Assembly (NCBI GenBank): GCA_026545225.1
Contig: CM048846.1
Location: 36,405,501 to 36,469,500, forward strand
Origin: Cornus controversa
Lineage: Eukaryota > Streptophyta > Magnoliopsida > Cornales > Cornaceae
Length of the DNA stretch: 64,000 nt
Direction of reading: 5' to 3'
Every line of letters starts with the position of its first letter. Positions within the stretch are counted from its first letter, which is position 1. The notes beneath the pieces were generated by a model, which did not search any database, was not told the DNA's origin, and worked only from the letters and a program-made list of their open reading frames with translations. Made by a program: the position numbers and the translations under genes. Of this stretch, positions 1 to 9,663 are shown in pieces.

Positions 1-141
1 CTGAACAAAAAAGTCATCTATCCTTGGCAAAGGATACTTGTTCTTAATCGTTTCTTGGTTCAACTTACGGTAGTCTATGCATAACCGTAAAGATCCGTCC
101 TTCTTTTTAGCAAATAGGACCGGAGCTCCCCAAGGCGATGT
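1..141 (-). pseudogene. E0 reverse transcriptase fragment
   Basis: Read on the minus strand, this stretch encodes the start of the Ty3/Gypsy RT domain, including the segment ending in LCIDYRKLN and the following PLPRIDD. It matches E8 at about 61944-62084. It is cut at 141/142 by E1; the five bases before the junction (GATGT, 137-141) recur at 9664-9668, where the same reading frame resumes. The rest of RT, RNase H and integrase would lie left of the window. Confidence 0.92.
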
Positions 142-1658
142 TGATAGGCGTTGAATGTTACGCATTCTAGCCTCTTAACTTATGTATTTTATTCTCTTAG
201 TGATAGATTATTTTGTTATTTTACTTCGTTTTAGTGTTTTCTGTATTTTCAGGGCCTTAATGATTATTTCAGTTAAAACCAAGCTTTTGGGTTTTTAAAG
301 ATGACATCCAAGATGGTGAGATGAAGCCTACATCAAGGAGATTCACTCAACCATTTATTTCAACTCAAATCAGCCCAAGGAAGAGGTCCAAGAGAATTAC
401 AATTGCTTAAGAAGGTTTCAGGGCTGAAGCCCAAATCTGCGCATAATGCAATCTGAATCCCGTTTTGGAAAACAAACCAGAAGTCTTATTTTCGAGCCTC
501 AAATCGACATAATTCTCAAATAAGGTTCAACGAAATTTGATTCTGCACACTTTTGTATTTCACAAAAATTCCGTAAATCGGACTTCTAGTGGGTCAAAAA
601 TTGGGCCGAAGTCAGTAGGAAAAACCCACCTGATTAGTGCTGCGGGAAACCCTAATTTATTCCTAATTGGATTAGGACTGTGGTGTATTCTCTTGGGAAA
701 TAAAGTGAAGACTTGGAGGCTGAATTGAGAGGAGATTAGAGAGTGAGAGAACAGAGCTTGGAGAGTCTGAGAGGGCTGAGAAGAAAATAGAAACATATTG
801 CAGAGCCATTGGAGAACGAAGTCATACGCGTAATTCAGAAAGATGATGTCTTCTTCCTCAACAGTTGAAGCTTCTTCTTCTACCATGAGTGGCTAGTTCA
901 TCCACTAGGTTTTGATGTCGCCCTAACAAAGCATCAATGGTTTGATTATTTTAATTACTGGGGACCTTTATATACATGCATAGATTGTGTAATTCAGAGG
1001 ATTCTCATTTTAGAATTGAGCAATAAAAGTCTTGTAAATTCAATCTCAATGATTTCTTATCTTGTCTTAGATATTTAGTTGTTGTTATTGAACTGAATCT
1101 CTCTTGTTTTCTGTGATCATGAGAGAGATTATTACACAATGGTAATCACTGAATATATTGTTATGAGCTTTGATGGATTATGCCTAGAGAAGATGAACCA
1201 TACTGCACCCTAGAATAGAGTAGTTAGGCAGATGGCCCATGCCAATCGAAGATAGTCCATGGCTTAGCCTTAATCATATGTTATCTTCTTGACAGATGAA
1301 GGTGAGCTTGTAGCCACCGACACCACTTATGCATGATGTAATTCCCCTATAGTTGATTCAATTGACCACTGATTGTGGAGTTAGTGGTGAAGTCAAACAC
1401 CCTAGATTTCTCTCCTATTATCTTCACTATCTTGTTTATTTTGATTTATTTTATTTTATATTTTTAATTAGTTTAAAAATCAGAATTCTTTTCTTCTAAA
1501 TTTAATTAAAATTAATTCCGTATTCCAACTCATCAGACCATAATCCCTAAGGTACGATACCTCTTTCGATAGCCTTATTCTGCAAGGAATTCGTTCTATT
1601 GCGAAGTGTGGAAAATCTTAATTGATATACTTTTTGAGTCATACTCACACACGAATCA
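142..1658 (+). repeat. E1 5' LTR (1,517 bp)
   Basis: It runs from TGATAGGCG to CACGAATCA and is followed by a primer site. It is about 75 bp longer than the E1 3' LTR because it keeps a segment (about 469-540) lost between short TTTG repeats in the LTRs at 8228, 11353 and 14478. Short ORFs on either strand here, several rich in Glu or Ser, recur in every copy of the LTR and follow simple sequence; I do not regard them as genes. Confidence 0.95.
969..1027 (+). promoter_or_regulatory. Candidate TATA box and poly(A) signal of the Athila-type LTR
   Basis: TATATA at 969-974 is followed 50 bp later by AATAAA at 1022-1027. The same pair is kept in the other plus-strand copies of this LTR (for example near 8978 and 9032). 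The order fits a U3 promoter followed by a short R region with its polyadenylation signal. This is an inference from position; no transcript data are available. Confidence 0.5.
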
Positions 1659-1663
1659 ATTTT

Positions 1664-1680
1664 TGGCGCCGTTGCCGGAG
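1664..1680 (+). other. E1 primer binding site, Asp-tRNA type
   Basis: Five bases after the LTR lies TGGCGCCGTTGCCGGAG, complementary to the 3' end of plant tRNA-Asp except for one base (A at 1679 where E4/E5 have G). Asp-tRNA priming is typical of Athila elements. The leader from 1681 to 1803 is T-rich and has no gene. Confidence 0.88.
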
Positions 1681-1803
1681 ATTATCTATTTGATTGATTG
1701 GATTTTACAGAATTAGTTTTAATTGGATTTTTAGTTTAGGAAATTTTTATATTTTATTTTTAATTTTGTTTTCGTTTTCTTTTCAGGTGCTTTTGGCTAA
1801 TAT

Positions 1804-4467
1804 ATGCAAGGTCGTCGTTTTGTGGCTGATCCTTTGATACCTCTTTATCCTGAACCTGAACGTACTCTTAGACAACAGAGGAACATCCCTGTTGATACAA
1901 TTGTGCAAGAGGAAGAATTAATTGAAGACATGGCAGAAGAGAGGAATAACAATCTTGTTCCTAATGCTGACGGAGAAAGAGCTAGATTGCTGAGGGACTA
2001 CTATGTTCCTGAGACATATACCTCGCCAGCAGGTTTTCAACTGCCTAATGTCACATCACAGAATTATGAGATCAAGTCCAGCATTATTCAGATGCTACCA
2101 TCTTGTTTTGGGCTGACTCAAGAAGACCCTTACAAGCATCTGGATGACTTCATTGAAGTGTGCTCAACTACAAAAATTCACAACTTCTCTGAAGATGCTT
2201 TCAGAATGAGACTTTTTCCATTCTCTCTGAAAGATAAAGCAAAGTATTGGTTCAACTCTCTACCGGCTGGTTCTATCACGACTTGGACTCAGATGCAACA
2301 TGAGTTTCTCAAGAAGTATTTTTCGATAGGGAAGACCAATCAGTTCAGACGTGCTATCACTAGTTTCTCCCAACATGAGGGGGAACAATTTTATGAGACA
2401 TGGGAAAGATTCAAGGACCTTCTTAGGAAGTGTCCCCATCATCAAGTCCCTAAGTGGCAACTAGTGCAGAGTTGTCATGAAGGGCTCACAGAAGCCAACA
2501 GACTGATGGTTGATGCGTCGTGTGGAGGTACTTTTATGTTGAAGAGTGAAGAAGAGGCATGGACCTTATTTGAAAATCTTAGTGACAATTCTCTATAACA
2601 TGTGTCCTCTACTCGTTCTAGCAGACCTGCCAATACAAGGAAGACTGATGGGATTTTTGAGGTTGGTGCTTCAGAAGCTATACCAACTGATATTGATTTA
2701 ATTGCACAGAAGGTGGTAGCAATTATGGCTGCCAATCAAACTCCTTCTACTTCAAATTCTTCATTGCTAGGCCCTTGTGAATTTTGCTCTAGTCCTATGC
2801 ATAATGTGAGCAATTGTCCTTCGGTGGGGTAATTTTCTGATATTCAACATAAGCAAGTTCAAGCTGCTTTCACTGGACCAATGAATCCTCCACGAGGTAA
2901 TACTTACAATCCCACATGGAGGAATCATCCTGGTTTTTCTTACAGTAACCAAGGGGCAGCAATGCAACCATCATATCAACCTAGGACTTTTGTGCCTCAA
3001 CAGCAATATCAAACACAAAGTCCTATGGCCCAAAGAATTTCTGCTATTGAAGACAAGCTGACTTTTACCTTGTCTAAATTTGACAAGCTTGATTCTCTCA
3101 TAGAGACAGTGCAAGCTACTGCAGCAACAGTACAATCTACAGTTCAGCTAGTGCACTCGCACTCTCAATCCATTGCCAAACTGGAATCTCAGTTTGGACA
3201 GCTTGCTACTTCATTATGCAGAAGAGAAGAAGGGAAGTTCCCTAGTCAATCAATTGCTAATCCAAGAGGGATGCAAGCTTCCACAAGCAACCCACACCAT
3301 GAGCAAGTTCAAGTCATTACCACTTTGAGAAGTGGGAAAATAATTGACAATAAGGTGGGTGAGAAGAAAGAAGAAGAAAAAGTAACCACAAGTCCAGGTG
3401 CTGAAATTCCTTATGAGCCCAAAGCTCCTTTCCCACAACGTTTCCTAGAAGCATCTAAATTGGGGAAGCAAGGGGACAAGCTGCATGATATGATGGATGT
3501 ATTTCGTCAAGTGAAGATTAATTTGCCACTCCTTGATGCCATCAAGCAAATTCCTCCTTATGCAAAATTTTTGAAGGACTTGTGCACTCAGAAAAGGCGT
3601 TCTAAAAGCCATGTGCCAAAGAAAGTGATGCTGCCACAACAAGTAAGTTCGATAATTCAGCAGTGTACTCCTCCCAAGTACAAAGATTCTGGTGCTCCAA
3701 CTATCTCATGTATTATTGGGGAGTACCATGTGGATAAAGCTCTTCTTGATTTGGGTGCAAGTGTGAATTTGCTACCCTATTCAGTCTACTTACAATTCGG
3801 CTTGGGAGAATTGAAGCCTACCTCGGTGGTATTACAATTTACAGATAGATCAACAAAGCAACCCCGAGGAATCATAGAAGATGTGCTCATTAAAGTTGAC
3901 AAGTTCTACTTTCCTGTTGATTTCATTGTACTTGACACTGAGCTGGTTCACAATCCGAAGAGGCACATTCCAGTGATCCTTGGTTGACCTTTCTTAGCTA
4001 CTGCTGATGCTTGCATAAACTGTAGGTCAGGGATCATGGATATTTCATTTGGCAATATGAATGTCAAGCTTAATGTGTTCAATGCTATCCAACACCCTCC
4101 AGATCAGAGTGATGTGTTCTGCATGGATGATATTGATGAATGTGTAGAATTTGTTTCATCCTCTATATCTTGAAACTCCCTGGAGGTATGTAAGTCTTTT
4201 TATGACTTTGAGAATATTAATGATGAAGGGTTGTGTGAAGAAGTGCATGCTATGCTGGAGAATGTGGTTGCAGATCACTTATCTCGGATTGAGTTTGAGT
4301 CGGTGATCGATGCATTACCTATTGGAGACTCATTCCTGGATGAGCAATTGTTTGGAATTGGTTTGATGAAAGTTAATGGCCAAAGATTGAAGCATTGTGT
4401 GGAAGGATGTGTGCCAAGAAGAGACGTAGAGTCCGTCGACTTGACGGATCCTGTCTATCCGACTTAA
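1804..4467 (+). pseudogene. gag-pol: E1 Gag-protease with truncated pol, four in-frame stops
   Basis: One reading frame of 888 codons, including the final stop, is broken by stops at 2596-2598, 2830-2832, 3985-3987 and 4171-4173. In order it holds a retrotransposon Gag domain (codons about 60-230), a CCHC zinc knuckle of spacing CX2CX4HX4C (2776-2817), a Gln/Ser-rich linker, and an aspartic protease with catalytic Asp at 3748-3750 in the form DLGAS. After the protease-RT linker the frame jumps directly to the tail of RNase H (VADHLSR, about 4264-4284) and then to KVNGQRLKH, a piece I take as the C-terminal end of Athila integrase. RT, most of RNase H and the integrase core are absent. The jump fuses two sites that both carry GGA. 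All four premature stops are C-to-T changes relative to E2. Gag would form particles and the protease would process it; neither can be made in full here. Confidence 0.88.
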
Positions 4468-5356
4468 TCCCTTCGGAGAGTCAATCGTCTCCTACGGACG
4501 TTAAATTGTAGGTTCTGTATGTATTTCTATACTTTATTTCTTTTAGTTTTCTTTAATTTTAATTTTTAGTTTTAGTTTTCTTAAGTTTTTCTTCAATTTT
4601 AGTTGCGTTTTAATGGTTTTTCTTTGAGTTTTTGATGTATAAGTTGCTTCCGGAGGATGCCAAGAGGTGTACCGAGGTAATCAGACTCAAGACGGGTGAA
4701 AAATAGTGCTCTCGGTCGACCTTGGGCGATGGAGACTCAAAAATATCAAGTCTCGGTCGAACTTGGGCGATGGAGGGTCAAACAGGCCTTCAGGAGGGGG
4801 ATCGATCGCCCCAGTCAAGGGGGATCGATCGCCCCATGTTTTTTTTAGAAGTTCCCCACCAGCAGGTGGGCGATCGATCGCCCACCCTAGGGGGGATCGA
4901 TCGCCCAAGCCCATGGGTGGGCTGGCCGAAAGTTTTTGCTATAAATGGACTCCTTATCCTCCTATGTTGCTACTACTTGCATCCTAAGCCTCCTTGAACT
5001 CCAATTCAAGTCCTATATCATCTGGAAAATTAATTTCTTCAATTAGTGAGCATTGAACAAGAATTCAACATTGATCATCATCAACTTCAACATCAAATTG
5101 GATCAAAAATCACTAATTCTCAAAGGAAGCTCTCACTTTTTCAAGTTCAACATCAAAGTAAGTGAAGTTTTTCCTTGAAGAAATTGTTCAAATCTTTTTG
5201 AGGGCTTTTGAAGACCAAGTTTGGGGGATCTATTTGGTGTATTTACTTGTTCGATTTGGGTGGAGAAATTGCCGAAAAGAGGAGGTTGAAGGGTACAAGT
5301 TAATTGTGCACGCCAAGTGTTCGATTTAATTCCTCAACCACACTTTTTCTACTTCT
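4468..5356 (+). other. E1 non-coding spacer with direct repeats and CGATCGAT palindromes
   Basis: No gene is supported. A 24-bp direct repeat beginning CTCGGTCGA and ending GGGCGATGGAG lies at 4711-4734 and 4752-4775. Four GATCGATC-centred motifs follow at about 4796-4812, 4819-4835, 4868-4883 and 4891-4906; the third extends to a 22-bp perfect palindrome (4865-4886). A copy of AAGTTTGGGGG lies near 5217-5227. Gly/Asp/Arg/Ser/Pro-rich ORFs here arise in several frames from the palindromes and are not credible proteins. Confidence 0.8.
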
Positions 5357-6580
5357 ATGGCACCAAAGAGAGCAAGTCACCAAGGTGCTTCAAGTTCACG
5401 TAATCCTCGCCGAGCGAGGCATGATCCGACCACAGGTTCTTCACGATCTCGCCGAGAAGGTATTCAAGAGAGATGGCATCCAAGGGCGTTGAACTTTGAA
5501 ACCACGTTTGACATTGCCGAACTTTATGGTATGTTTCCCGAGATACGATGGGGGATTTCCGAGATCCGTCGTCGTCGGTCGGCATCCATTTTTGTTCCAC
5601 TTTCATTTACTATTTACCTAAGGCTTGTCAAGGTATTTTATCAGAACTTAATACCGACACCTGATGAGCGGGATGTGCTTACTTCTTTCGTAGATGGCAC
5701 AATAGTTCGGGTGGACATGTCATCCATTGCCATTGCCATGGGTTGTCCTCATGAGTGCCCAAATGATTTATCTCATATCTATACTCCTTTACCCGACGAG
5801 TTGTCGGTGGGTAATGTGGTTGCACGTTTGTGTGCCAACCAATTTTCTGGGCTGAAAAGGAATGCAGCTTCAAAGTCTTCAATGCCAAATCATTTATGGT
5901 TCCTTGACGCTGTTCTACTCAAGAATGTATGTCCAATTGGACATAAAACCGAAAGACGTCAAGAGTTCCTCAGATCATTATATGCCATACATTTTGGGCA
6001 TTGGCTGTTATTCCCACAGATTGTTTGGGGCCAGATGGAGAAATTCTATTCCAAAGTTATGGCCAAGGCCCCAGACAGTGCAAGTGATTGGGAGTTTCCA
6101 TTCCCTACCATTATTCACCAGTTGCTTGTGACACAGGGGTATGCAGTCCATGAGGACGAGCTTGCCTTTCCACATGATCTTCATTATGGCACGCATGACT
6201 GGAACCTAAGTCGATCTCATATGCACCAGAGAGTCATAGCGGCGCCTGGTGAGGTATCTCGGTTGGCCCAGGGTGGAGAGCATATAGATATACCACCACC
6301 GGTGGAAGATCCAGAGGAGATGGAGGCTGAGGAAGAGGAGGTGCATGCACAGGCTGGTGGCCATGATTATCAATATTTAGAGGGGCAGATTGCTGGGTTG
6401 ACAGCCCAGTTTGGCACCTTACAGACAGAGGTATCCACACAGTTTGGTACAATGAGAACAGAGATGGAGGATCACTTTCGTGACACTCGCCAAGAGCAAC
6501 TAGAGATGAGGAGGATGATGCGTGCACTGATGCGCCAAGCAAACTTGGATCCAGATGCTCAGTCACCACCACATCCTTGA
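5357..6580 (+). CDS. E1 downstream ORF, 407 codons, Athila post-pol protein of unknown function
   Basis: This is an open frame in the position where Athila elements carry an env-like or extra ORF. The N-terminus (1-40) is basic and Ser/Arg-rich. A globular region follows (about 45-300) with conserved patches such as MSSIAIAMGC and HLWFLDAVLLK. An acidic stretch (about 310-330) and a Gln/Met-rich segment likely to form a coiled coil (about 335-400) follow. I see no signal peptide or membrane span, so it does not look like an envelope protein. It resembles the 'putative plant transposon protein' class found in plant retroelements, but I cannot run a domain search. E2 carries the same ORF at the same length without a stop. 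The start is the ATG shared by E1 and E2; upstream sequence is AT-rich leader. Nuclear or particle-associated roles are possible but unproven. Confidence 0.75.
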   Translation: MAPKRASHQGASSSRNPRRARHDPTTGSSRSRREGIQERWHPRALNFETTFDIAELYGMFPEIRWGISEIRRRRSASIFVPLSFTIYLRLVKVFYQNLIPTPDERDVLTSFVDGTIVRVDMSSIAIAMGCPHECPNDLSHIYTPLPDELSVGNVVARLCANQFSGLKRNAASKSSMPNHLWFLDAVLLKNVCPIGHKTERRQEFLRSLYAIHFGHWLLFPQIVWGQMEKFYSKVMAKAPDSASDWEFPFPTIIHQLLVTQGYAVHEDELAFPHDLHYGTHDWNLSRSHMHQRVIAAPGEVSRLAQGGEHIDIPPPVEDPEEMEAEEEEVHAQAGGHDYQYLEGQIAGLTAQFGTLQTEVSTQFGTMRTEMEDHFRDTRQEQLEMRRMMRALMRQANLDPDAQSPPHP

Positions 6581-6919
6581 CAGGGAGGTAACCATCTTTT
6601 GTATTTTATTTTATTTTTAGTTTTTATTTTTCTTTTTATTTCTCTTTTTGTAGTTTGATTTTTATTATAAAAAATATATATATATATATGAAAAACGAAA
6701 AATATATTTTTTTTTAGGATTTTACTCTTTCATATTTATTTTCACCCATACTATTTTCACTTGATCTTTGGGGTATAGTGGTTTGTTTTGACAGGTTTTA
6801 ACATCCAAGTTTGGGGGTGTGCTTGCATTGCCTTCCTGCTAGTGATGTACTCTATTTTCTTTCCACTACTCCGGATTTCTGGTAACATCGTTCTTACTCT
6901 TCTCTATGCTTTAATTGGG

Positions 6920-6941
6920 TGTACATTGAGGACAATGTACA
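6920..6941 (+). other. Conserved hairpin, 9-bp stem and AGGA loop
   Basis: TGTACATTG pairs perfectly with CAATGTACA across a 4-nt AGGA loop. The same structure is present at 33368-33389 (E2) and 52908-52929 (decayed E6), and nearly intact in reverse in E4/E5. Each time an AAGTTTGGGGGTG-type tract follows within about 15 bp. I recall similar motifs in other plant Athila-like elements but know of no assigned function. Confidence 0.75.
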
Positions 6942-8214
6942 GTTTAAGTTGGGGGTGAGGCGATGCCTATTTGTGTGCTTTATTGCAATATAGGGGAAAA
7001 TTTGTATGAAATTCTTTTTGTATTAGGATTTTATTTTATTTTATTTTCTTAGTTTGCTTTTTTTTATTTTGTTTTATTTTTAGATAGAATGTTTTGACAT
7101 TATTCAAAGGATTAATACCTTATTTAGGTGCATAACTTGCAATTTTTGAGTATGTTTGAAAATTTTTAAAACTGTGATTTAAATTATGTGGTTTTAATCA
7201 TGGTTTGCAATAACATGTTTTGAAGTGATTAATTTTAGTTTCCTTACATGCACAAACACACTAGCATAATCTTATGGGGTATGAACTTTGGTTTTGAGTT
7301 ATTGAGTTACATATGCTTGATATTAACAAGTATCTCTTGAGAATGAGTACCGATAATGTGTTACTTGACTTCAATGAAAAAGAAAAGAAAAGAAAAAGAA
7401 AAAGAAAAAAAGTGATGAATAAGCAAGTCAATTTGATCCTTTTCATGAGTAACTGGGCCTCTATGCCTCAGGAAGCACGGAGTGTTCGCGTCAAAAGTGA
7501 AAGGGTGAGAAAAGATTAGCATTGGTTGTCTTGATTTGTAGCCTGACTGATTCGAGTAATTAGGTCTTCGGGGTATCTTTAAGCCTAGTGCCCTAAAGCC
7601 ATCTGGTTTGGGAGTCATTGACTGAAAGCTTGCTACATGGACCTTTCAGAAAGCTTAATAAATCAAGACATTGCACAACCAATAAAGCAATGAAAAAAGA
7701 AAAGAAGTGAAAAAAAAATGAAAAAGTCATGTATTCATGTTTGGAAGTATGAGTTCAATAAGGGGAGCTAGTGAGTTGAAGGGGTAGGTGTCTTAATTTA
7801 TTTAGAGCTGGGTTATGCTACATGAGATGACTGCTAGTTCACTTTACACGAGGAAGCTAGAGTTGATTATTTTGAAATATGTTGATGTGAATTATGCATG
7901 AGGACCATTGATTTGAATTGTGGAATTTGAAAGTTTGGAATTATTCTTGAATGCAAGTTTGTAACTATATATTGTAATCTTCTTCTTGAATTAATGTTGA
8001 AACAGAATTTTGAATATTTGTGGGTAACATTTCTGGAAACCCTCACGAGACTATACTCGTCCACTAGGGGGAACCTAGGGGTTTAAAGGCTTGTTGCATA
8101 TGCTAAATGCAATCGTTTATCCCACGAAAGTGGAGTTGGTTAGTTTAGTTTGTATTTAGTAGTTTCTTTTGTTTTAGTTTTTTTTTATTCTATTGCTAAG
8201 GACTAGCAATATGT

Positions 8215-8227
8215 AAGTTTGGGGGTG
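8215..8227 (+). other. E1 polypurine tract
   Basis: AAGTTTGGGGGTG lies directly before the 3' LTR start TGATAGGCG. It is the expected primer for plus-strand DNA synthesis. Similar tracts inside the element are unusual and are described with the non-coding regions. Confidence 0.8.
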
Positions 8228-9663
8228 TGATAGGCGTTGAATGTTACGCATTCTAGCCTCTTAACTTATGTATTTTATTCTCTTAGTGATAGATTATTTT
8301 GTGATTTTACTTCATTTTAGTGTTTTCTGTATTTTCAGGACCTTAATGATTATTTCAGTGAAAACCAAGCTTTTGGGTTTTTAAAGAAGACATCCAAGAT
8401 GGTGAGATGAAGCCTACATCAAGGAGATACACTCAACCATTTATTTCAATTCAAATCAGCCCAAGAAAGAGGTCCAAGAGAATTACAGCTGCTTAAGAAG
8501 GTTTCGGGCCTGAAGCCCAAATCTGCGCATAATACAATCTTAATCCCGTTTTGATTCTGCACACTTTTGTATTCCACGAAAATTCTATAAATCGGACTTC
8601 TAGTGGGTCAAAAGTTGGGCCGAAGTCAGCAGGAAAAACCCACCTGATTAGTGCTGCGGGAAACCCTAATTTATTCCTAATTGGATTAGGACTTTGGTGT
8701 ATTCTCTTGGGGAATAAAGTGAAGACTTGGATGCTGAATGAAGGGGGGATTGGAGAGAGAGAGAACAGAGCTTGGAGAGTTTGAGAAGAGAATAAAAACA
8801 TATTCGCAGAGCCATTGGAGAACAAAGTCATACGCGTAATTCAGAAAGATGATGTCTTCTTCCTCAACAGTTGAAGCTTCTTCTTCTACCATGAGCGGCT
8901 AGTTCATCCACTAGGATTTTGATGTAGCCCTAACAAATCATCAATGGTTTGATTGTTTTAATTATTGGGGACCTTTATATACATGCATAGATTGTGTAAT
9001 TCAGAGGATTCTTATTATAGAATTGAGCAATAAAAGTCTTGTAAATTCAATCTCAATGATTTCTTATCTTGTCTTAGATATTTAGTTGTTGTTATTGAAC
9101 TCAATCTCTCTTGTTTTCTGTGATCATGAGAGAGATTATTACACAATGGTAATCACTGAATATATTGTTATGAGCTCTGATGGATTATGCCTAGAGAAGA
9201 TGAACCATACTGCACCCTAGATTAGAGTAGTTAGGCAGATGGCCCATGCCAATCGAAGATAGTCCATGGCTTAGCCTTAATCATATGTTATCTTCTTGAC
9301 GGATGAAGGTGAGCTTGTAGCCACCGACACCACTTATGCATGATGTAATTCCCCTATAGTTGATTCAATTGACCATTGATTGTGGAGTTAGTGGTGAAGT
9401 CAAACACCCTAGGTTTCTCTCCTATTATCTTCACTATCTTGTTACTTTGATTTATTTTATTTTATCTTTTTAATTAGTTTAAAAATCAGAATTCTTTTCT
9501 TCTAAATTTAATTAGAATTAATTCCGTATTCCAACTCATCAGACCATAATCCCTGAGGTACGATACCCCTTTCGATAGCCCTATTCTGCAAGTAATTTGT
9601 TCTATTGCGAAGTGTGGAAATTTTTAATTGATATATTTTTGAGTCACACTCACACACGAATCA
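8228..9663 (+). repeat. E1 3' LTR (1,436 bp), first LTR of the tandem block
   Basis: It runs from TGATAGGCG to CACGAATCA and is followed by the target duplication GATGT (9664-9668). It lacks the roughly 75-bp segment kept in the E1 5' LTR and shares this deletion with the LTRs at 11353 and 14478, which suggests exchange among these LTRs after insertion. Confidence 0.95.

Larger units (their letters stand above)
6581..8227 (+). other. E1 long 3' non-coding region with hairpin and polypurine-like tracts
   Basis: No gene is seen in 1.65 kb. The region has AT-rich simple sequence, a strong hairpin at 6920-6941, and copies of the tract AAGTTTGGGGGTG at 6807-6819 and 8215-8227, with a variant at about 6946-6958. 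The last copy abuts the 3' LTR and serves as the polypurine tract. The same layout occurs in E2 (33041-34675), in E4/E5 in reverse, and in decayed E6 (52534-53900). Confidence 0.8.
142..9663 (+). mobile_element. E1: Athila-type non-autonomous LTR retrotransposon, complete ends
   Basis: Both LTRs start with TGATAGGCG and end with CACGAATCA, and the element is flanked by a perfect 5-bp duplication GATGT. The order is 5' LTR (142-1658), Asp-tRNA primer site (1664-1680), gag-protease with a truncated pol (1804-4467), a non-coding palindrome cluster, a 407-codon ORF (5357-6580), a long 3' non-coding part, a polypurine tract (8215-8227) and the 3' LTR (8228-9663). RT, RNase H and nearly all of integrase are missing. 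The Asp primer site, the extra ORF after pol and the DLGAS protease place it in the Athila group of non-chromovirus Ty3/Gypsy elements. Confidence 0.93.

Noticed and set aside
560..886. Minus-strand ORF (108 codons) in the Athila-type LTR and its copies at 8493, 11699 and 14824
   Set aside because: Follows LTR sequence only, with frames that vary in length by copy; no domain seen.
4687..4997. Several overlapping ORFs rich in Gly, Asp, Arg, Ser, Pro and Ile around the CGATCGAT motifs (also at 31118-31506, 38271-38682, 44397-44808)
   Set aside because: The palindromic motif produces similar peptides in three frames and both strands; no frame is kept between copies.
5357..6580. Call of the 407-codon ORF as a retroviral envelope protein
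   Set aside because: No signal peptide, membrane span or glycoprotein features are visible; position alone is not enough.
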